Assembly (NCBI GenBank): GCA_021298085.1
Contig: JAJTDE010000026.1
Span: 1-40,885 of the forward strand
DNA from: Rubrivivax sp.
GTDB lineage: Bacteria > Pseudomonadota > Gammaproteobacteria > Burkholderiales > Burkholderiaceae_C
Reading direction: 5' to 3'
Length of the DNA stretch: 40,885 nt
Of the stretch, positions 6,846 to 16,262 are shown one piece after another; within the stretch, counting starts at the first letter, position 1, and each line of letters opens with the position of its first letter. A model generated the notes under the pieces. The model saw only the letters and a list, made by a program, of their open reading frames with translations. It did not search any database and was not told the DNA's origin. The translations under genes were made by a program, and so were the position numbers.

Positions 6846-8099
6846 ATGAAAGTCATCGTCCTCGGCGCAGGTGTCATCGGCACCAGCATTGCCTACGAAC
6901 TGGCCCGTGATGGCCACGATGTGGAGGTGGTCGATCGCCAGAGCGGCCCCGCGCTGGAAACCAGCTTTGCCAATGCCGGCGAAGTCTCGCCCGGCTACTC
7001 CTCGCCCTGGGCCGGTCCGGGTGTGCCCGTCAAGGCCATCAAGTGGATGTTGATGACCCACAGCCCGCTGGTGATCTGGCCGCTGCTGGACCCGGCCATG
7101 TGGCGCTGGGGTGCGGCGATGCTGGCCAACTGCACGGCACGCGCCTACGCCCTGAACAAGAGCCGCATGGTGCCGATTGCCGAGTACAGCCGGGACCGCC
7201 TCAAGCTGCTGCGCCAGGAAACGGGCATCCAGTACGACGACCGTGCGATGGGCACGCTGCAGCTGTTCAGGACGCAGAAGCAGCTCGACGGCATCGATGG
7301 TGACGTCGAGGTGCTCAAGCAGTACAAGGTGCCCTACGAGGTGCTGGACCGTGCCGGCTTCTGCCAGGTGGAGCCGGCCCTGGCGCAGACGCAGCACAAG
7401 TTTGTGGGTGCGCTGCGCCTGCCGGGTGACGAGACGGGCGACTGCTTCCTGTTCACCAACCGGCTGGCCGAGATGGCCAAGGCCAAGGGTGTGCGCTTTC
7501 GCTTTGACACCCGCATCGACGGGCTGCAGGTGGGTGGCGGTGCGCTGACCGGCGTCTTCACCGACGCCGGCCTGCTGCGGGCTGACCGCTACGTGCTGGC
7601 CCTGGGCAGCTACTCGCCCTTGCTGCTGAAGGGCATCGGCCTGAACATCCCCGTCTACCCGGTCAAGGGCTACTCCATCACCGTGCCCATCACCGATGAA
7701 CGCGCGGCACCGCAGTCCACGATCATGGACGAGACCCACAAGGTGGCCGTGACGCGCCTGGGCGACCGTATCCGGGTGGGCGGCACGGCCGAGCTGGCGG
7801 GCTACAACCTCGCGCTGCGCGAGCCGCGCCGCAAGACGCTGGAGCACGTGGTGACCGACCTGTTCCCTGGCGGCGGCGATGTGTCGCAGGCCACGTTCTG
7901 GTGCGGGCTGCGACCGATGACGCCTGACGGTACGCCCATCGTCGGGCCTACATCCGTGCAGAACCTGCTGCTGGCCACCGGCCACGGCACGCTGGGCTGG
8001 ACCATGGCCGCCGGCACGGCCCGCGTGCTGGCCGACCAGATCGCCGGCCGCCAACCCGAGATCGACGCCCGCGCCTTGGCCATGGCGCGTTACGCGTGA
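6846..8099 (+). CDS. dadA: D-amino acid dehydrogenase (FAD, quinone-linked)
   Basis: DadA oxidatively deaminates D-amino acids, chiefly D-alanine, to keto acids and passes electrons to the membrane quinone pool. The 417-residue protein opens with [14 protein letters not shown], the FAD-binding G7-x-G9-x-x-G12 motif, and carries the DAO fold typical of the family, including the [17 protein letters not shown] segment near residue 43 and the C-terminal [21 protein letters not shown] signature that closes on FAD. The ATG at 6846 is used because the upstream 8-residue extension adds nothing conserved. It is divergent from the MFS transporter, and parE starts 24 bp later, though parE probably also has its own expression signal. 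A racemase (dadX/alr) is not present nearby. Confidence 0.93.
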   Translation: MKVIVLGAGVIGTSIAYELARDGHDVEVVDRQSGPALETSFANAGEVSPGYSSPWAGPGVPVKAIKWMLMTHSPLVIWPLLDPAMWRWGAAMLANCTARAYALNKSRMVPIAEYSRDRLKLLRQETGIQYDDRAMGTLQLFRTQKQLDGIDGDVEVLKQYKVPYEVLDRAGFCQVEPALAQTQHKFVGALRLPGDETGDCFLFTNRLAEMAKAKGVRFRFDTRIDGLQVGGGALTGVFTDAGLLRADRYVLALGSYSPLLLKGIGLNIPVYPVKGYSITVPITDERAAPQSTIMDETHKVAVTRLGDRIRVGGTAELAGYNLALREPRRKTLEHVVTDLFPGGGDVSQATFWCGLRPMTPDGTPIVGPTSVQNLLLATGHGTLGWTMAAGTARVLADQIAGRQPEIDARALAMARYA

Positions 8100-8123
8100 C
8101 CGGTCTCCCTAGAATCCCCCGTT

Positions 8124-10136
8124 ATGGCCATTCATGAAGGAAAGGCGGCGAACAGCCGCACAACTGCCGGCAGCTACGGCGAAGCCTCGATCCGCGTGCT
8201 CAAGGGCCTGGAGCCCGTCAAGCAGCGGCCGGGCATGTACACCCGCACCGACAACCCGCTGCACGTCATCCAGGAGGTGATCGACAACGCGGCCGACGAG
8301 GCCTTGGCCGGGTTTGGCAAGCGCATCGGGGTCATCCTGCACACCGATGGTTCAGTGACCGTCGACGACGATGGCCGTGGCATTCCTGTGGGCCTGCACC
8401 CGGAAGAACAGGTGCCGGTGGTGGAGATCGTCTTCACGCGGCTGCACGCAGGCGGCAAGTTCGACAAGGGCTCAGGCGGCGCCTACAGCTTCAGCGGCGG
8501 CTTGCACGGCGTGGGCGTGAGTGTCACGAACGCCCTGGCCAAGCGGCTGCAGGTGACGGTCTACCGCGATGCGCAGGTGGCGCAGATCGCCTTTTCCGGT
8601 GGCGATGTCATCGAGCCGGTGAGCAAGCGCGAGCGCACCGGCGGCGACCGCAAGCAGGGCACCAGCGTGCGGGTGTGGCCAGACCCTCGCTACTTCGAGA
8701 GCGCCGAGCTGCCGCGCCCTGAGCTGGTGCACCTGCTGCGCAGCAAGGCCGTGTTGATGCCCGGTGTCAGCGTCACGCTGACGGTGGAAAAGGCGACCGG
8801 GAAGGACGCCGAAGTCCACACCTGGCTGTACAAGGGCGGTTTGCGCGACTACCTCTCGCAGGGCCTGCTGGCCGAATCGGTGATTCCGCTGTTTGAAGGC
8901 GAGCAGTACGCCAGCGGCCAGGACACCGACAACGCGGCTGAAGGCGAGGGCGCAGCCTGGTGCGTGGCCTTCACCGAAGACGGCCACACCCTGCGCGAGA
9001 GTTACGTCAACCTGATCCCGACGGTGGCCGGCGGCACCCACGAATCGGGCCTGAAGGACGGGCTGTTTGCGGCCATCAAGGGTTTCATCGAACTGCACTC
9101 GCTGATGCCCAAGGGCGTGAAGCTGATGTCAGAGGACGTGTTTTCCCGCGCCAGCTTTGTGCTGTCGGCCAAGGTGCTGGACCCTCAGTTCCAGGGCCAG
9201 ACCAAGGAACGCCTGAACAGCAGAGATGCCGTGCGACTGGTCAGCAACTATGTGCGCCCGGCCCTGGAACTGTGGCTGAACCAGCACGTCGAGTTTGGCA
9301 AGCGACTGGCAGAACTGGTCATTCGCCAGGCCCAGACGCGCCAGCGCGCCGGCCAGAAGGTGGAAAAGCGCAAGGGTTCCGGCGTGGCTGTGCTGCCGGG
9401 CAAGCTCACCGATTGCGAAAGCCGCGACACCACGCTCAACGAGGTGTTCCTGGTGGAGGGCGACTCCGCCGGCGGCAGCGCCAAGATGGGCCGCGACAAG
9501 GAAACGCAGGCCATCCTGCCCTTGCGCGGCAAGGTGCTCAATGCCTGGGAGGTGGAGCGCGACCGGCTGTTTGCCAATACCGAGATCCACGACATCGCGG
9601 TCGCTGTGGGGGTCGACCCGCATGGCCCGAACGACGAGCCCGACTTTTCCAGCCTGCGCTATGGCAAGGTGTGCATCCTCAGCGACGCCGATGTCGACGG
9701 CTCGCATATCCAGGTGCTGCTGCTGACGCTGTTTTTCCGGCACTTCCCGAAGCTGGTGGAGCGTGGCCATGTGTACGTGGCCAGGCCGCCGCTGTTCCGG
9801 GTGGACGCCCCGGCGCGCGGCAAGAAGCCAGCGGCCAAGCTCTACGCGCTGGATGAAGGCGAGCTGCAGGTGACGCTGGACAAGCTGCGCAAGGAAGGCG
9901 CGCGCGACAGCAGCTGGACGATCAGCCGGTTCAAGGGTCTGGGCGAGATGAATGCCGAACAGCTCTGGGAGACCACGCTCAACCCAGACACCCGCCGCCT
10001 CCTTCAGGTGCGCTTTGGGACTCTGGGCTTCGACGCCGACGTGCACTCACTGACCCGCCTCATGGGCAAGGGTGAGGCGGCGGCCCGACGCGAGCTGATG
10101 GAACTGCATGGCGACGCGGTGGAGGTGGATGTCTGA
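8124..10136 (+). CDS. parE: DNA topoisomerase IV subunit B
   Basis: ParE is the ATPase subunit of topoisomerase IV, which with ParC unlinks replicated chromosomes. The 670-residue protein has the GHKL ATPase domain (about 20-230; E51 and N55 in QEVIDNAADEA, DDDGRGIP at 81-88, and the GGLHGVGVSVTNAL lid), a transducer domain (about 240-415) and the TOPRIM domain with E445 (EGDSAGGSAKMG) and D521/D523 (DADVDGSH). The C-terminal IRSRFKGLGEMN-like segment is present as SRFKGLGEMNAEQLW. EGDSAGGSA with the short TOPRIM separates ParE from longer GyrB proteins, and parC nearby supports ParE. Its 3' end overlaps the ExeA-like gene by 8 bp. Confidence 0.96.
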   Translation: MAIHEGKAANSRTTAGSYGEASIRVLKGLEPVKQRPGMYTRTDNPLHVIQEVIDNAADEALAGFGKRIGVILHTDGSVTVDDDGRGIPVGLHPEEQVPVVEIVFTRLHAGGKFDKGSGGAYSFSGGLHGVGVSVTNALAKRLQVTVYRDAQVAQIAFSGGDVIEPVSKRERTGGDRKQGTSVRVWPDPRYFESAELPRPELVHLLRSKAVLMPGVSVTLTVEKATGKDAEVHTWLYKGGLRDYLSQGLLAESVIPLFEGEQYASGQDTDNAAEGEGAAWCVAFTEDGHTLRESYVNLIPTVAGGTHESGLKDGLFAAIKGFIELHSLMPKGVKLMSEDVFSRASFVLSAKVLDPQFQGQTKERLNSRDAVRLVSNYVRPALELWLNQHVEFGKRLAELVIRQAQTRQRAGQKVEKRKGSGVAVLPGKLTDCESRDTTLNEVFLVEGDSAGGSAKMGRDKETQAILPLRGKVLNAWEVERDRLFANTEIHDIAVAVGVDPHGPNDEPDFSSLRYGKVCILSDADVDGSHIQVLLLTLFFRHFPKLVERGHVYVARPPLFRVDAPARGKKPAAKLYALDEGELQVTLDKLRKEGARDSSWTISRFKGLGEMNAEQLWETTLNPDTRRLLQVRFGTLGFDADVHSLTRLMGKGEAAARRELMELHGDAVEVDV

Positions 10137-11253
10137 CGCAGATCACCCGGACACCATTCGCGACGAGCTGCTGCCGCCGCGAGAGTCCGCCACGCCGGTA
10201 GAGCCCAGCGCGGCGTCCAGCGCCTCGGCCGGCGTGCTGCCGCTGTATGCGGCCTACTTCAGGCTGCGCCGTGAGCCGTTTTCCATCGCGCCTGACCCCC
10301 GCTGCCTGTACATGAGCGAGCGTCACCGCGAAGCCCTGGCCCACCTCTTGTTTGGGGTGCGCAGCGGGGGTGGCTTTGTGTTGTTGACGGGCGAGATCGG
10401 CGCGGGCAAGACCACCGTGTGCCGCTGCTTCCTGGAGCAGATACCGGCCGATGTCAATGTGGCTTATGTCCTGAACCCGAAGCAGTCCGTCCAGGAATTG
10501 CTGGAGTCGGTGTGCCAGGAGTTCCGCGTTGAGGCGCCCGCGCCAGTGCCCGGTGTGGGCGTGAAACCCTTTGTCGACGCCTTGAACCGTTACCTGCTGG
10601 AGCAGCACGCGGCCGGCCGCAGCAACGTGCTCATCATCGATGAAGCCCAGAACCTGTCGCTGGACGTGCTGGAACAGCTGCGCCTGCTGACCAACCTGGA
10701 AACGGCCGAACGCAAACTGCTGCAGATCATGCTGATCGGGCAGCCTGAACTGCGTGACATGCTCGCGCAGCCGGCCTTGGAGCAGCTTGAGCAACGGGTG
10801 ATCGCGCGCTACCACCTGCGGGCGCTGAGCCAGGACGAGACGGTGCGTTATGTGCACCACCGCCTGGCGGTTGCCGGGGCGGTGGCGCAAGGCTTGTTCG
10901 ACGAGCGTGCGCTGGCGCTGATCCACGAGGTGTCGCGCGGCGTGCCGCGGCGCATCAACCTGCTGTGTGACCGCGCGCTGCTGGGCAGCTACGCCAAGGG
11001 CAAGCCGCGCATCGACACCGAGATTGTCGAACGTGCCGCGGCCGAAGTCTTTGGCAAGCCGGCGCCGTCGGTGCTGCGCCGCCGTGGGCAACTCGCGCAG
11101 CGCCAGATGCTCACGCTGGTGGTGGCCGGTGTGCTGATCGGCCTGGCTGCGGCGGCCTTTGCAGCCTGGTGGGTGTCGCGCGGCCCAGTGCCGGTTACCG
11201 AGGCCTCACCATCGCCCGCCGCCCCAGCATCCACGGCACTGGCTCAACCCTGA
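10129..11253 (+). CDS. ExeA-like AAA+ ATPase (type II secretion GspA family)
   Basis: This 374-residue protein belongs to the ExeA/GspA family, ATPases that with GspB help insert the type II secretion secretin through peptidoglycan. The AAA+ core has Walker A GEIGAGKT (88-95) and Walker B VLIIDEAQ (167-174), with the family start LYAAYFRLRREPFSIAPDP near residue 39. A single membrane span follows near 330-350. It lacks the periplasmic peptidoglycan-binding domain of full-length Aeromonas ExeA and ends 20 or so residues past the span. The ATG at 10129 sits within the parE stop region, with GGAGG only 3 nt before it; an ATG at 10108 is the alternative. gspB follows after 36 bp. Confidence 0.85.
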   Translation: MSDADHPDTIRDELLPPRESATPVEPSAASSASAGVLPLYAAYFRLRREPFSIAPDPRCLYMSERHREALAHLLFGVRSGGGFVLLTGEIGAGKTTVCRCFLEQIPADVNVAYVLNPKQSVQELLESVCQEFRVEAPAPVPGVGVKPFVDALNRYLLEQHAAGRSNVLIIDEAQNLSLDVLEQLRLLTNLETAERKLLQIMLIGQPELRDMLAQPALEQLEQRVIARYHLRALSQDETVRYVHHRLAVAGAVAQGLFDERALALIHEVSRGVPRRINLLCDRALLGSYAKGKPRIDTEIVERAAAEVFGKPAPSVLRRRGQLAQRQMLTLVVAGVLIGLAAAAFAAWWVSRGPVPVTEASPSPAAPASTALAQP

Positions 11254-11289
11254 CCGCCAAACCACCCGCCAACCCCGACGGCCATTGCC

Positions 11290-12144
11290 ATGTCACTCAT
11301 CCTTGATGCCTTGCGCCGCGCCGAGACCGAGCGGGAACGGGAGCGCCTGGCCGTTCCCGGCCTGCACGACCAGGGACCTGCCGCGGGGAGCGCTGCGCTG
11401 GCGGGCACTGACGACGCCGAGTCGGCGGAAGCGCCGCGTTCTCGAAGGGGTTGGCTCCTGGCGTTGGGGGCCGTGCTGTTCAGTGCCGCGGTGGCCTTAT
11501 GGGTGCTGAAGCCCGCACCCGCGCCGACAGGGGCCCCGCCTGCCGCCGAAGGTCGGGTGGCGGGGGCGGTACCCGCGCCGGGACCCTCACCCTCACCACC
11601 AGCGGCGCCAGTGGCCACCGACCCGACGCGCGGAGCGCCGGTGCTGGTGCCGCTGCCGGCCCTGTTGCCCGAGCCTGCGCCGCCACCTGCCCTGCGGGTG
11701 GATCCCGGTGTACCGCCCCTGCAGCCGCAGTTGCCAGGCGCCGGCGCCGAACCGGCTGCGCGTGCTGCACCTGCGGCGCCTGCGGTACCCGCGGGCCCCG
11801 CGCTGCCGGCGTCACCCACCGCACCGGCGCTTCCCGCGGTCCGTCCGGCGCCCGCAGAGTCCGCAGAGCCCGCCGTGGCCCAGGCCACGAACCCGGCAGC
11901 GGCTAACATGCCGCTTTTCCGCGAGTTGCCCGAGCCCCTGCGCCGTGAATTGCCGCCCCTGGCCGTCAATGGCGCGGTGTATTCGCCCGATGCTGCCAGC
12001 CGCATGCTGGTGCTCGACGGTCAGGTCGTGCGCGAGGGGCAGAGTGTCCCCGGCGCGACCCAAGGCAGCCTGGTGCTCGAGCGCATCGGGCCCAAGGCCG
12101 CCACGTTCAGCTACAAGGGACAGCGCTTCCAGTTGCCGCTGTAA
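11290..12144 (+). CDS. gspB: type II secretion assembly protein GspB
   Basis: A 284-residue bitopic inner-membrane protein that partners the ExeA-like ATPase. The start [12 protein letters not shown] is the cytoplasmic motif shared by GspB/ExeB proteins. A membrane span lies at about 52-72, then a long Pro/Ala-rich periplasmic linker (about 75-205), then the C-terminal T2SSB domain (about 205-282; [40 protein letters not shown]). The linker is low in complexity and likely spans the peptidoglycan. The main gsp operon is not in this window. The parC ATG comes 23 bp after its stop, so it is likely cotranscribed with the topoisomerase genes. Confidence 0.87.
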   Translation: MSLILDALRRAETERERERLAVPGLHDQGPAAGSAALAGTDDAESAEAPRSRRGWLLALGAVLFSAAVALWVLKPAPAPTGAPPAAEGRVAGAVPAPGPSPSPPAAPVATDPTRGAPVLVPLPALLPEPAPPPALRVDPGVPPLQPQLPGAGAEPAARAAPAAPAVPAGPALPASPTAPALPAVRPAPAESAEPAVAQATNPAAANMPLFRELPEPLRRELPPLAVNGAVYSPDAASRMLVLDGQVVREGQSVPGATQGSLVLERIGPKAATFSYKGQRFQLPL

Positions 12145-12167
12145 AGGCCGTCTCAACCCCGTTCTCC

Positions 12168-14486
12168 ATGCCCGATCTTTTCGACCCTCCTCCCGCCCCC
12201 CACGCTGCACCCGACGACAGCATCGCCCTGGCCCAGTTTGCCGAACGCGCCTACCTGGAATACGCGCTGAGCGTGGTCAAGGGCCGCGCCCTGCCGGACG
12301 TGGCCGATGGCCAGAAGCCCGTGCAGCGGCGCATCCTGTATGCCATGCAGCGCATGGGCCTGGGCCACGGCGCTAGCGGGGCCCCGAAGCCCGTCAAGAG
12401 CGCGCGTGTCGTGGGCGATGTGCTGGGCCGTTACCACCCCCATGGCGACACGGCGGCCTACGACGCGCTGGTGCGCATGGCGCAGAACTTCAGCCAGCGT
12501 TACCCGCTGATCGACGGCCAAGGCAACTTCGGCAGCCGTGACGGTGATGGCGCAGCCGCCATGCGCTACACCGAGGCCCGGCTGTCGCCCATCGCGCGCC
12601 TGCTGCTCGACGAGATCGACGAGGGCACGGTGGATTTCCAGCCCAACTACGACGGCAGCACCGAGGAGCCTCGGCAGCTGCCGGCGCGGCTGCCGTTTGT
12701 GCTGCTCAACGGCGCCAGCGGCATCGCCGTGGGCCTGGCCACCGAGATCCCCAGCCACAACCTGCGCGAAGTGGCGGCCGCGGCGGTGGCTCTGCTGCGC
12801 AACGAGCAGCTGCCTGATGACGAGCTGCTGGCGCTGCTGCCGGCGCCAGACTTCCCGGGTGGCGGGCAGATCATCAGCTCGGCCGCCGATATACGCTCGG
12901 CGTATGCCACCGGCCGGGGCAGCCTGAAGGTCCGGGCGCGCTGGAAGATCGAGGAACTCGCCCGCGGGCAGTGGCAGCTGGTCGTCACCGAGCTGCCGCC
13001 CGGCACCAGCGCGCAGAAGGTGCTCGAGGAGATCGAGGAACTCAGCAACCCCAAGGTGAAGGCCGGCAAGAAGGCGCTGAGCCCTGAGCAGCTGCAGCTG
13101 AAGACCACGCTGCTGTCGGTGCTGGACGCGGTGCGCGATGAATCGGGCAAGGACGCGCCGGTGCGCATGGTCTTCGAGCCGCGCAGCCGTTCGGTGGAGC
13201 AGCAGGAGCTCATCACCGTGCTGCTGGCGCACACCAGCCTGGAAACCAGCGCGCCCATCAACCTCACGCAGGTGGGGCTGGACGGCAGGCCGATTCAGAA
13301 GAGCCTGCGCCAGATGCTGCTGGAGTGGGTGAGCTTCCGCCAGACCACCATCCAGCGCCGCACCCAGCACCGGCTGAAGAAGGTGCTGGAACGCATCCAT
13401 GTGCTCGAAGGCCGGCAGCTGGTGCTGCTGAACATCGACGAGGTCATCCGAATCATCCGCGAGAGCGACGAGCCCAAGCCCGCGCTGATCCAACACTTCA
13501 GCCTGAGCGACCGTCAGGCTGAGGACATTCTTGAGCTCCGGCTGCGCCAGCTGGCCCGGCTGGAGGCCATCAAGATCGAGCAGGAACTCTCCAGCCTGCG
13601 CGAAGAGCAGAAGAAGCTGGACGACATCCTCGGCAGTCCCGCCGTGCTCAAGCGCACGATGATCAAGGAGATCGAGGCCGACGCCAAGGCCTTCGGCGAC
13701 GAGCGCCGCACACTGGTGGAAGCGGCCAGCCGCGCGGTGGCCGAGGTCAAGCTGGTCGACGAGCCGGTGACGGTGGTGGTCAGCCTCAAGGGCTGGGTGC
13801 GCGCACTCAAGGGCCATGAGGTTGACGCCGCCAACCTGCAGTTCAAGCCGGGTGATGCGCTGTATGGCGTGTTTGCCTGCCGCAGCGTCGACACGCTGGT
13901 CACCCTGGGCAGCAACGGCCGGGCCTACAGCGTGGCCGTGTCCACCTTGCCCGGCGGGCGCGGTGACGGTGCGCCCATCACCACGCTGATCGAGCTCGAA
14001 CCTGGCACGCAGCCGGCCCACCACCTGGCGTCGCCCGCCGACACCTTGCTGCTGCTGGCCAACAGCGGGGGCTTCGGGCTGCTGGCCAAGGCGGGTGACC
14101 TCCATGGCCGCAACAAGGCCGGCAAGGCCTTCCTGAGCCTGGAGCCCGGCGAGCAGGTGCTGCCGCCGGTGTGTGTGCAGCCCGCCCAGGACAAGGTGGC
14201 CTGCCTGTCGCAGGATGGACGGCTGCTGTGCTTCGGCCTGGATGAACTCAAGATGCAGCCCAAGGGCGGCCGTGGCCTGACGCTGATGGAAGTGGACGCC
14301 AAGACGCCGCTGGTGTGCGTGACGGCCTACGCTGGCGCCTTGCAGGTGCTGGGCCAGGGGCGCGGGGGCAAGCCGCGCGAGGAGCTGCTGCGGCCTGCGG
14401 CTGCACAGCTCTATGTGGGCAAGAGAGCCCGCAAGGGTCGCAAGATCGACAGCTTCGTGCGGCCGATGCGCGTGGTGCCGGCCTGA
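12168..14486 (+). CDS. parC: DNA topoisomerase IV subunit A
   Basis: ParC is the DNA-cleaving subunit of topoisomerase IV. The 772-residue protein has the winged-helix breakage-reunion domain with catalytic Y134 ([10 protein letters not shown]) after the helix [12 protein letters not shown], the tower and coiled-coil region (to about 480, [18 protein letters not shown]), and a C-terminal domain of degenerate beta-pinwheel blades (about 500-760). Length and the absence of a GyrA-box QRRGGKG motif favour ParC over GyrA. The quinolone-determining positions equivalent to E. coli S80 and E84 are T95 and D99, both conservative. It closes the parE-exeA-gspB-parC group. Confidence 0.95.
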   Translation: MPDLFDPPPAPHAAPDDSIALAQFAERAYLEYALSVVKGRALPDVADGQKPVQRRILYAMQRMGLGHGASGAPKPVKSARVVGDVLGRYHPHGDTAAYDALVRMAQNFSQRYPLIDGQGNFGSRDGDGAAAMRYTEARLSPIARLLLDEIDEGTVDFQPNYDGSTEEPRQLPARLPFVLLNGASGIAVGLATEIPSHNLREVAAAAVALLRNEQLPDDELLALLPAPDFPGGGQIISSAADIRSAYATGRGSLKVRARWKIEELARGQWQLVVTELPPGTSAQKVLEEIEELSNPKVKAGKKALSPEQLQLKTTLLSVLDAVRDESGKDAPVRMVFEPRSRSVEQQELITVLLAHTSLETSAPINLTQVGLDGRPIQKSLRQMLLEWVSFRQTTIQRRTQHRLKKVLERIHVLEGRQLVLLNIDEVIRIIRESDEPKPALIQHFSLSDRQAEDILELRLRQLARLEAIKIEQELSSLREEQKKLDDILGSPAVLKRTMIKEIEADAKAFGDERRTLVEAASRAVAEVKLVDEPVTVVVSLKGWVRALKGHEVDAANLQFKPGDALYGVFACRSVDTLVTLGSNGRAYSVAVSTLPGGRGDGAPITTLIELEPGTQPAHHLASPADTLLLLANSGGFGLLAKAGDLHGRNKAGKAFLSLEPGEQVLPPVCVQPAQDKVACLSQDGRLLCFGLDELKMQPKGGRGLTLMEVDAKTPLVCVTAYAGALQVLGQGRGGKPREELLRPAAAQLYVGKRARKGRKIDSFVRPMRVVPA

Positions 14487-14615
14487 ACCAGGCGTTCTAA
14501 AGGGCGTGCAAATCCCGACTGTTCATCGCATGTCGATGGGCAGGACCTGCTCAGAATCCGTTAACTCCGGTTTTCTGTCGAGAACCGCCGATTGGATCTT
14601 TCTGGCAGGCCACTC

Positions 14616-16202
14616 ATGTTGGGTCTTCGCTTTCGTTCGGTCGCGACGCGTCAGCTCTGGTTGGCGATCCTCAGCGTTGTCATCCTGTGCACCTGCGTCG
14701 CGGTGGGCATGGGCATCGCCCGCGGCCTCACAGCGCACAGTGGCAAGGCCTTGGTGGCCAAGGACGTCATCGCTGATGTGCTTCCCCCGCCGGTCTATCT
14801 GATCGAGATGCGGCTGGTGCTGTCGCAGTCCCTGGAAGGCACCATGTCGGCAGAGGCTGCGGCTGCGCAGCTGGACCAGCTGTCAAAGGCCTACTTCGCC
14901 CGCATGCAGCACTGGCAGAAGTCACCACCGTTCGGGCTGGAGAAGTTGCTGCTGGGCAAGCAGCATGACGATGCCCAACGCTTCATGCAGGCGGCCCGTG
15001 AGATGGTCGCGCACGTGGCCCGTGATGACATGGCCGCGGCCAGAGCGTTGCTGCCGCAGGCGCACAGGGCCTATCGTGACCACCGCGCCGAAGTCGACAA
15101 GACGGTCGCTGAAGGCACGAAGATGGCCGCCCAGGCCATCGAGGACTTCGACCAGATGGCCGCTCGCTCGCAGCTCATCCTGATGGTGGTTCTCTGTGTG
15201 GGTGTGGCGGCCATGATGGGCTTGAGCTGGTTACTGTCGCAGACCTTGGTCAAGTCCTTGAAACAGGCCCGTGACCTGGCCCAGGCTGTCGCCGCGGGTG
15301 ACTTGCGGCAACGCGCCCAGGTGCGCGACACCGACGAACTGGCCCAGCTGATGCAATCGCTCAATGGCATGTGCGATTCGCTGTCGGACATCGTCGGCAA
15401 GGTGCGTCGCAGCGGCATGAGCCTGGCCGAGGCCAGCGAGCAGATGGCCTCGAACAGCCAGGAGTTGCGCGAACGCGCCGACAAGCATCAGGCTGAACTG
15501 AAGTCGACATCTCAGGCCCTGAAGGCCGTGACCGGCTTTGTGTCGCAGAACGCCGAGGCGGCTGAAAACGCCAGCCGGTTGGCCAAGGAAACCGGCAGCA
15601 GCGCCACGCGGGGTGTCTCGGCCATCGACCAGGTGGGCCAGACGATGCGCGGCATCACCCAGTCGTCCAACCGCGTCGCGGACATGGTGGGCATGATCCA
15701 GGGCATTGCGTTCCAGACCAACCTGCTGGCGCTGAACGCGGCCGTGGAAGCGGCCCGCGCGGGTGATCAGGGCAAGGGCTTTGCCGTCGTGGCTGCCGAA
15801 GTGCGCCAACTGGCCACGCGCAGCAACGCGGCGGCCAAGGAAATCAAGACGATGGTGGACGCCAGCCGCAGCGATGTGCTGGCCGGCGGCCCGCTGACCG
15901 AAGGGGCCCGCACCTCCATCCACCAGATGGTGGGGCAGGTCACCAGCATGAGCAACCTGGTTCAGGGCATCTGGGAAACCACGTTTGCCCAGAGTTCCGG
16001 CATCAACATGCTGGATGAGTCGATGGAAGTGCTGGCGCAGGACGCTGAGGGCCACCTGATGATGGTGTCGCAGACGGCCGATGTGGCGCTTGGTTTGCAG
16101 GAGCATGCCGGCGCACTCACACTGGCCGTCAGAGCCTTTCAGCTGCCCGATACCGTGGGTTCGGGCGCCGACGGGCGATCTGCCACAACCGTGCCGGCCT
16201 GA
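14616..16202 (+). CDS. methyl-accepting chemotaxis protein
   Basis: A 528-residue transmembrane chemoreceptor. Span 1 is near residues 12-36, followed by a periplasmic four-helix ligand domain (about 40-185, of the MCP 4HB kind), span 2 near 188-210, HAMP (about 211-263) and the signalling domain with the hairpin tip IAFQTNLLALNAAVEAARAG then DQGKGFAVVAAEVRQLA (about 363-405). It lacks a C-terminal NWETF-type CheR/CheB tether. The ATG at 14616 is used (AGG lies a few bases upstream); an in-frame TTG at 14592 is the alternative. It is a lone receptor with no che genes in the window. The region after the tip contains an atypical SDVLAGGPLTEGARTS segment. Confidence 0.92.
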   Translation: MLGLRFRSVATRQLWLAILSVVILCTCVAVGMGIARGLTAHSGKALVAKDVIADVLPPPVYLIEMRLVLSQSLEGTMSAEAAAAQLDQLSKAYFARMQHWQKSPPFGLEKLLLGKQHDDAQRFMQAAREMVAHVARDDMAAARALLPQAHRAYRDHRAEVDKTVAEGTKMAAQAIEDFDQMAARSQLILMVVLCVGVAAMMGLSWLLSQTLVKSLKQARDLAQAVAAGDLRQRAQVRDTDELAQLMQSLNGMCDSLSDIVGKVRRSGMSLAEASEQMASNSQELRERADKHQAELKSTSQALKAVTGFVSQNAEAAENASRLAKETGSSATRGVSAIDQVGQTMRGITQSSNRVADMVGMIQGIAFQTNLLALNAAVEAARAGDQGKGFAVVAAEVRQLATRSNAAAKEIKTMVDASRSDVLAGGPLTEGARTSIHQMVGQVTSMSNLVQGIWETTFAQSSGINMLDESMEVLAQDAEGHLMMVSQTADVALGLQEHAGALTLAVRAFQLPDTVGSGADGRSATTVPA

Positions 16203-16262
16203 CGTGCAGGCCGAACCAGACGGGAACATTCAGCGCGGGTTCAGCGTTCGATCAGGGCCCGT

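Noticed and set aside
5400-8054. A very long minus-strand frame extending the MFS gene to 884 residues
   Set aside because: Everything beyond the ATG at 6680 is antisense to dadA, has no membrane or family features, and reflects the open frames that GC-rich codon bias creates.
10108-10128. Alternative start ATG for the ExeA-like gene at 10108
   Set aside because: It adds only MATRWRW, unlike the family, though the chosen ATG at 10129 has a close-spaced GGAGG, so this stays a possibility rather than a preferred call.
14498-14594. Flagellar sigma28-type promoter before the chemoreceptor gene
   Set aside because: TAAA (14498) and GCCGATTG (14587) occur, but no pair has the required spacing of about 15 nt.
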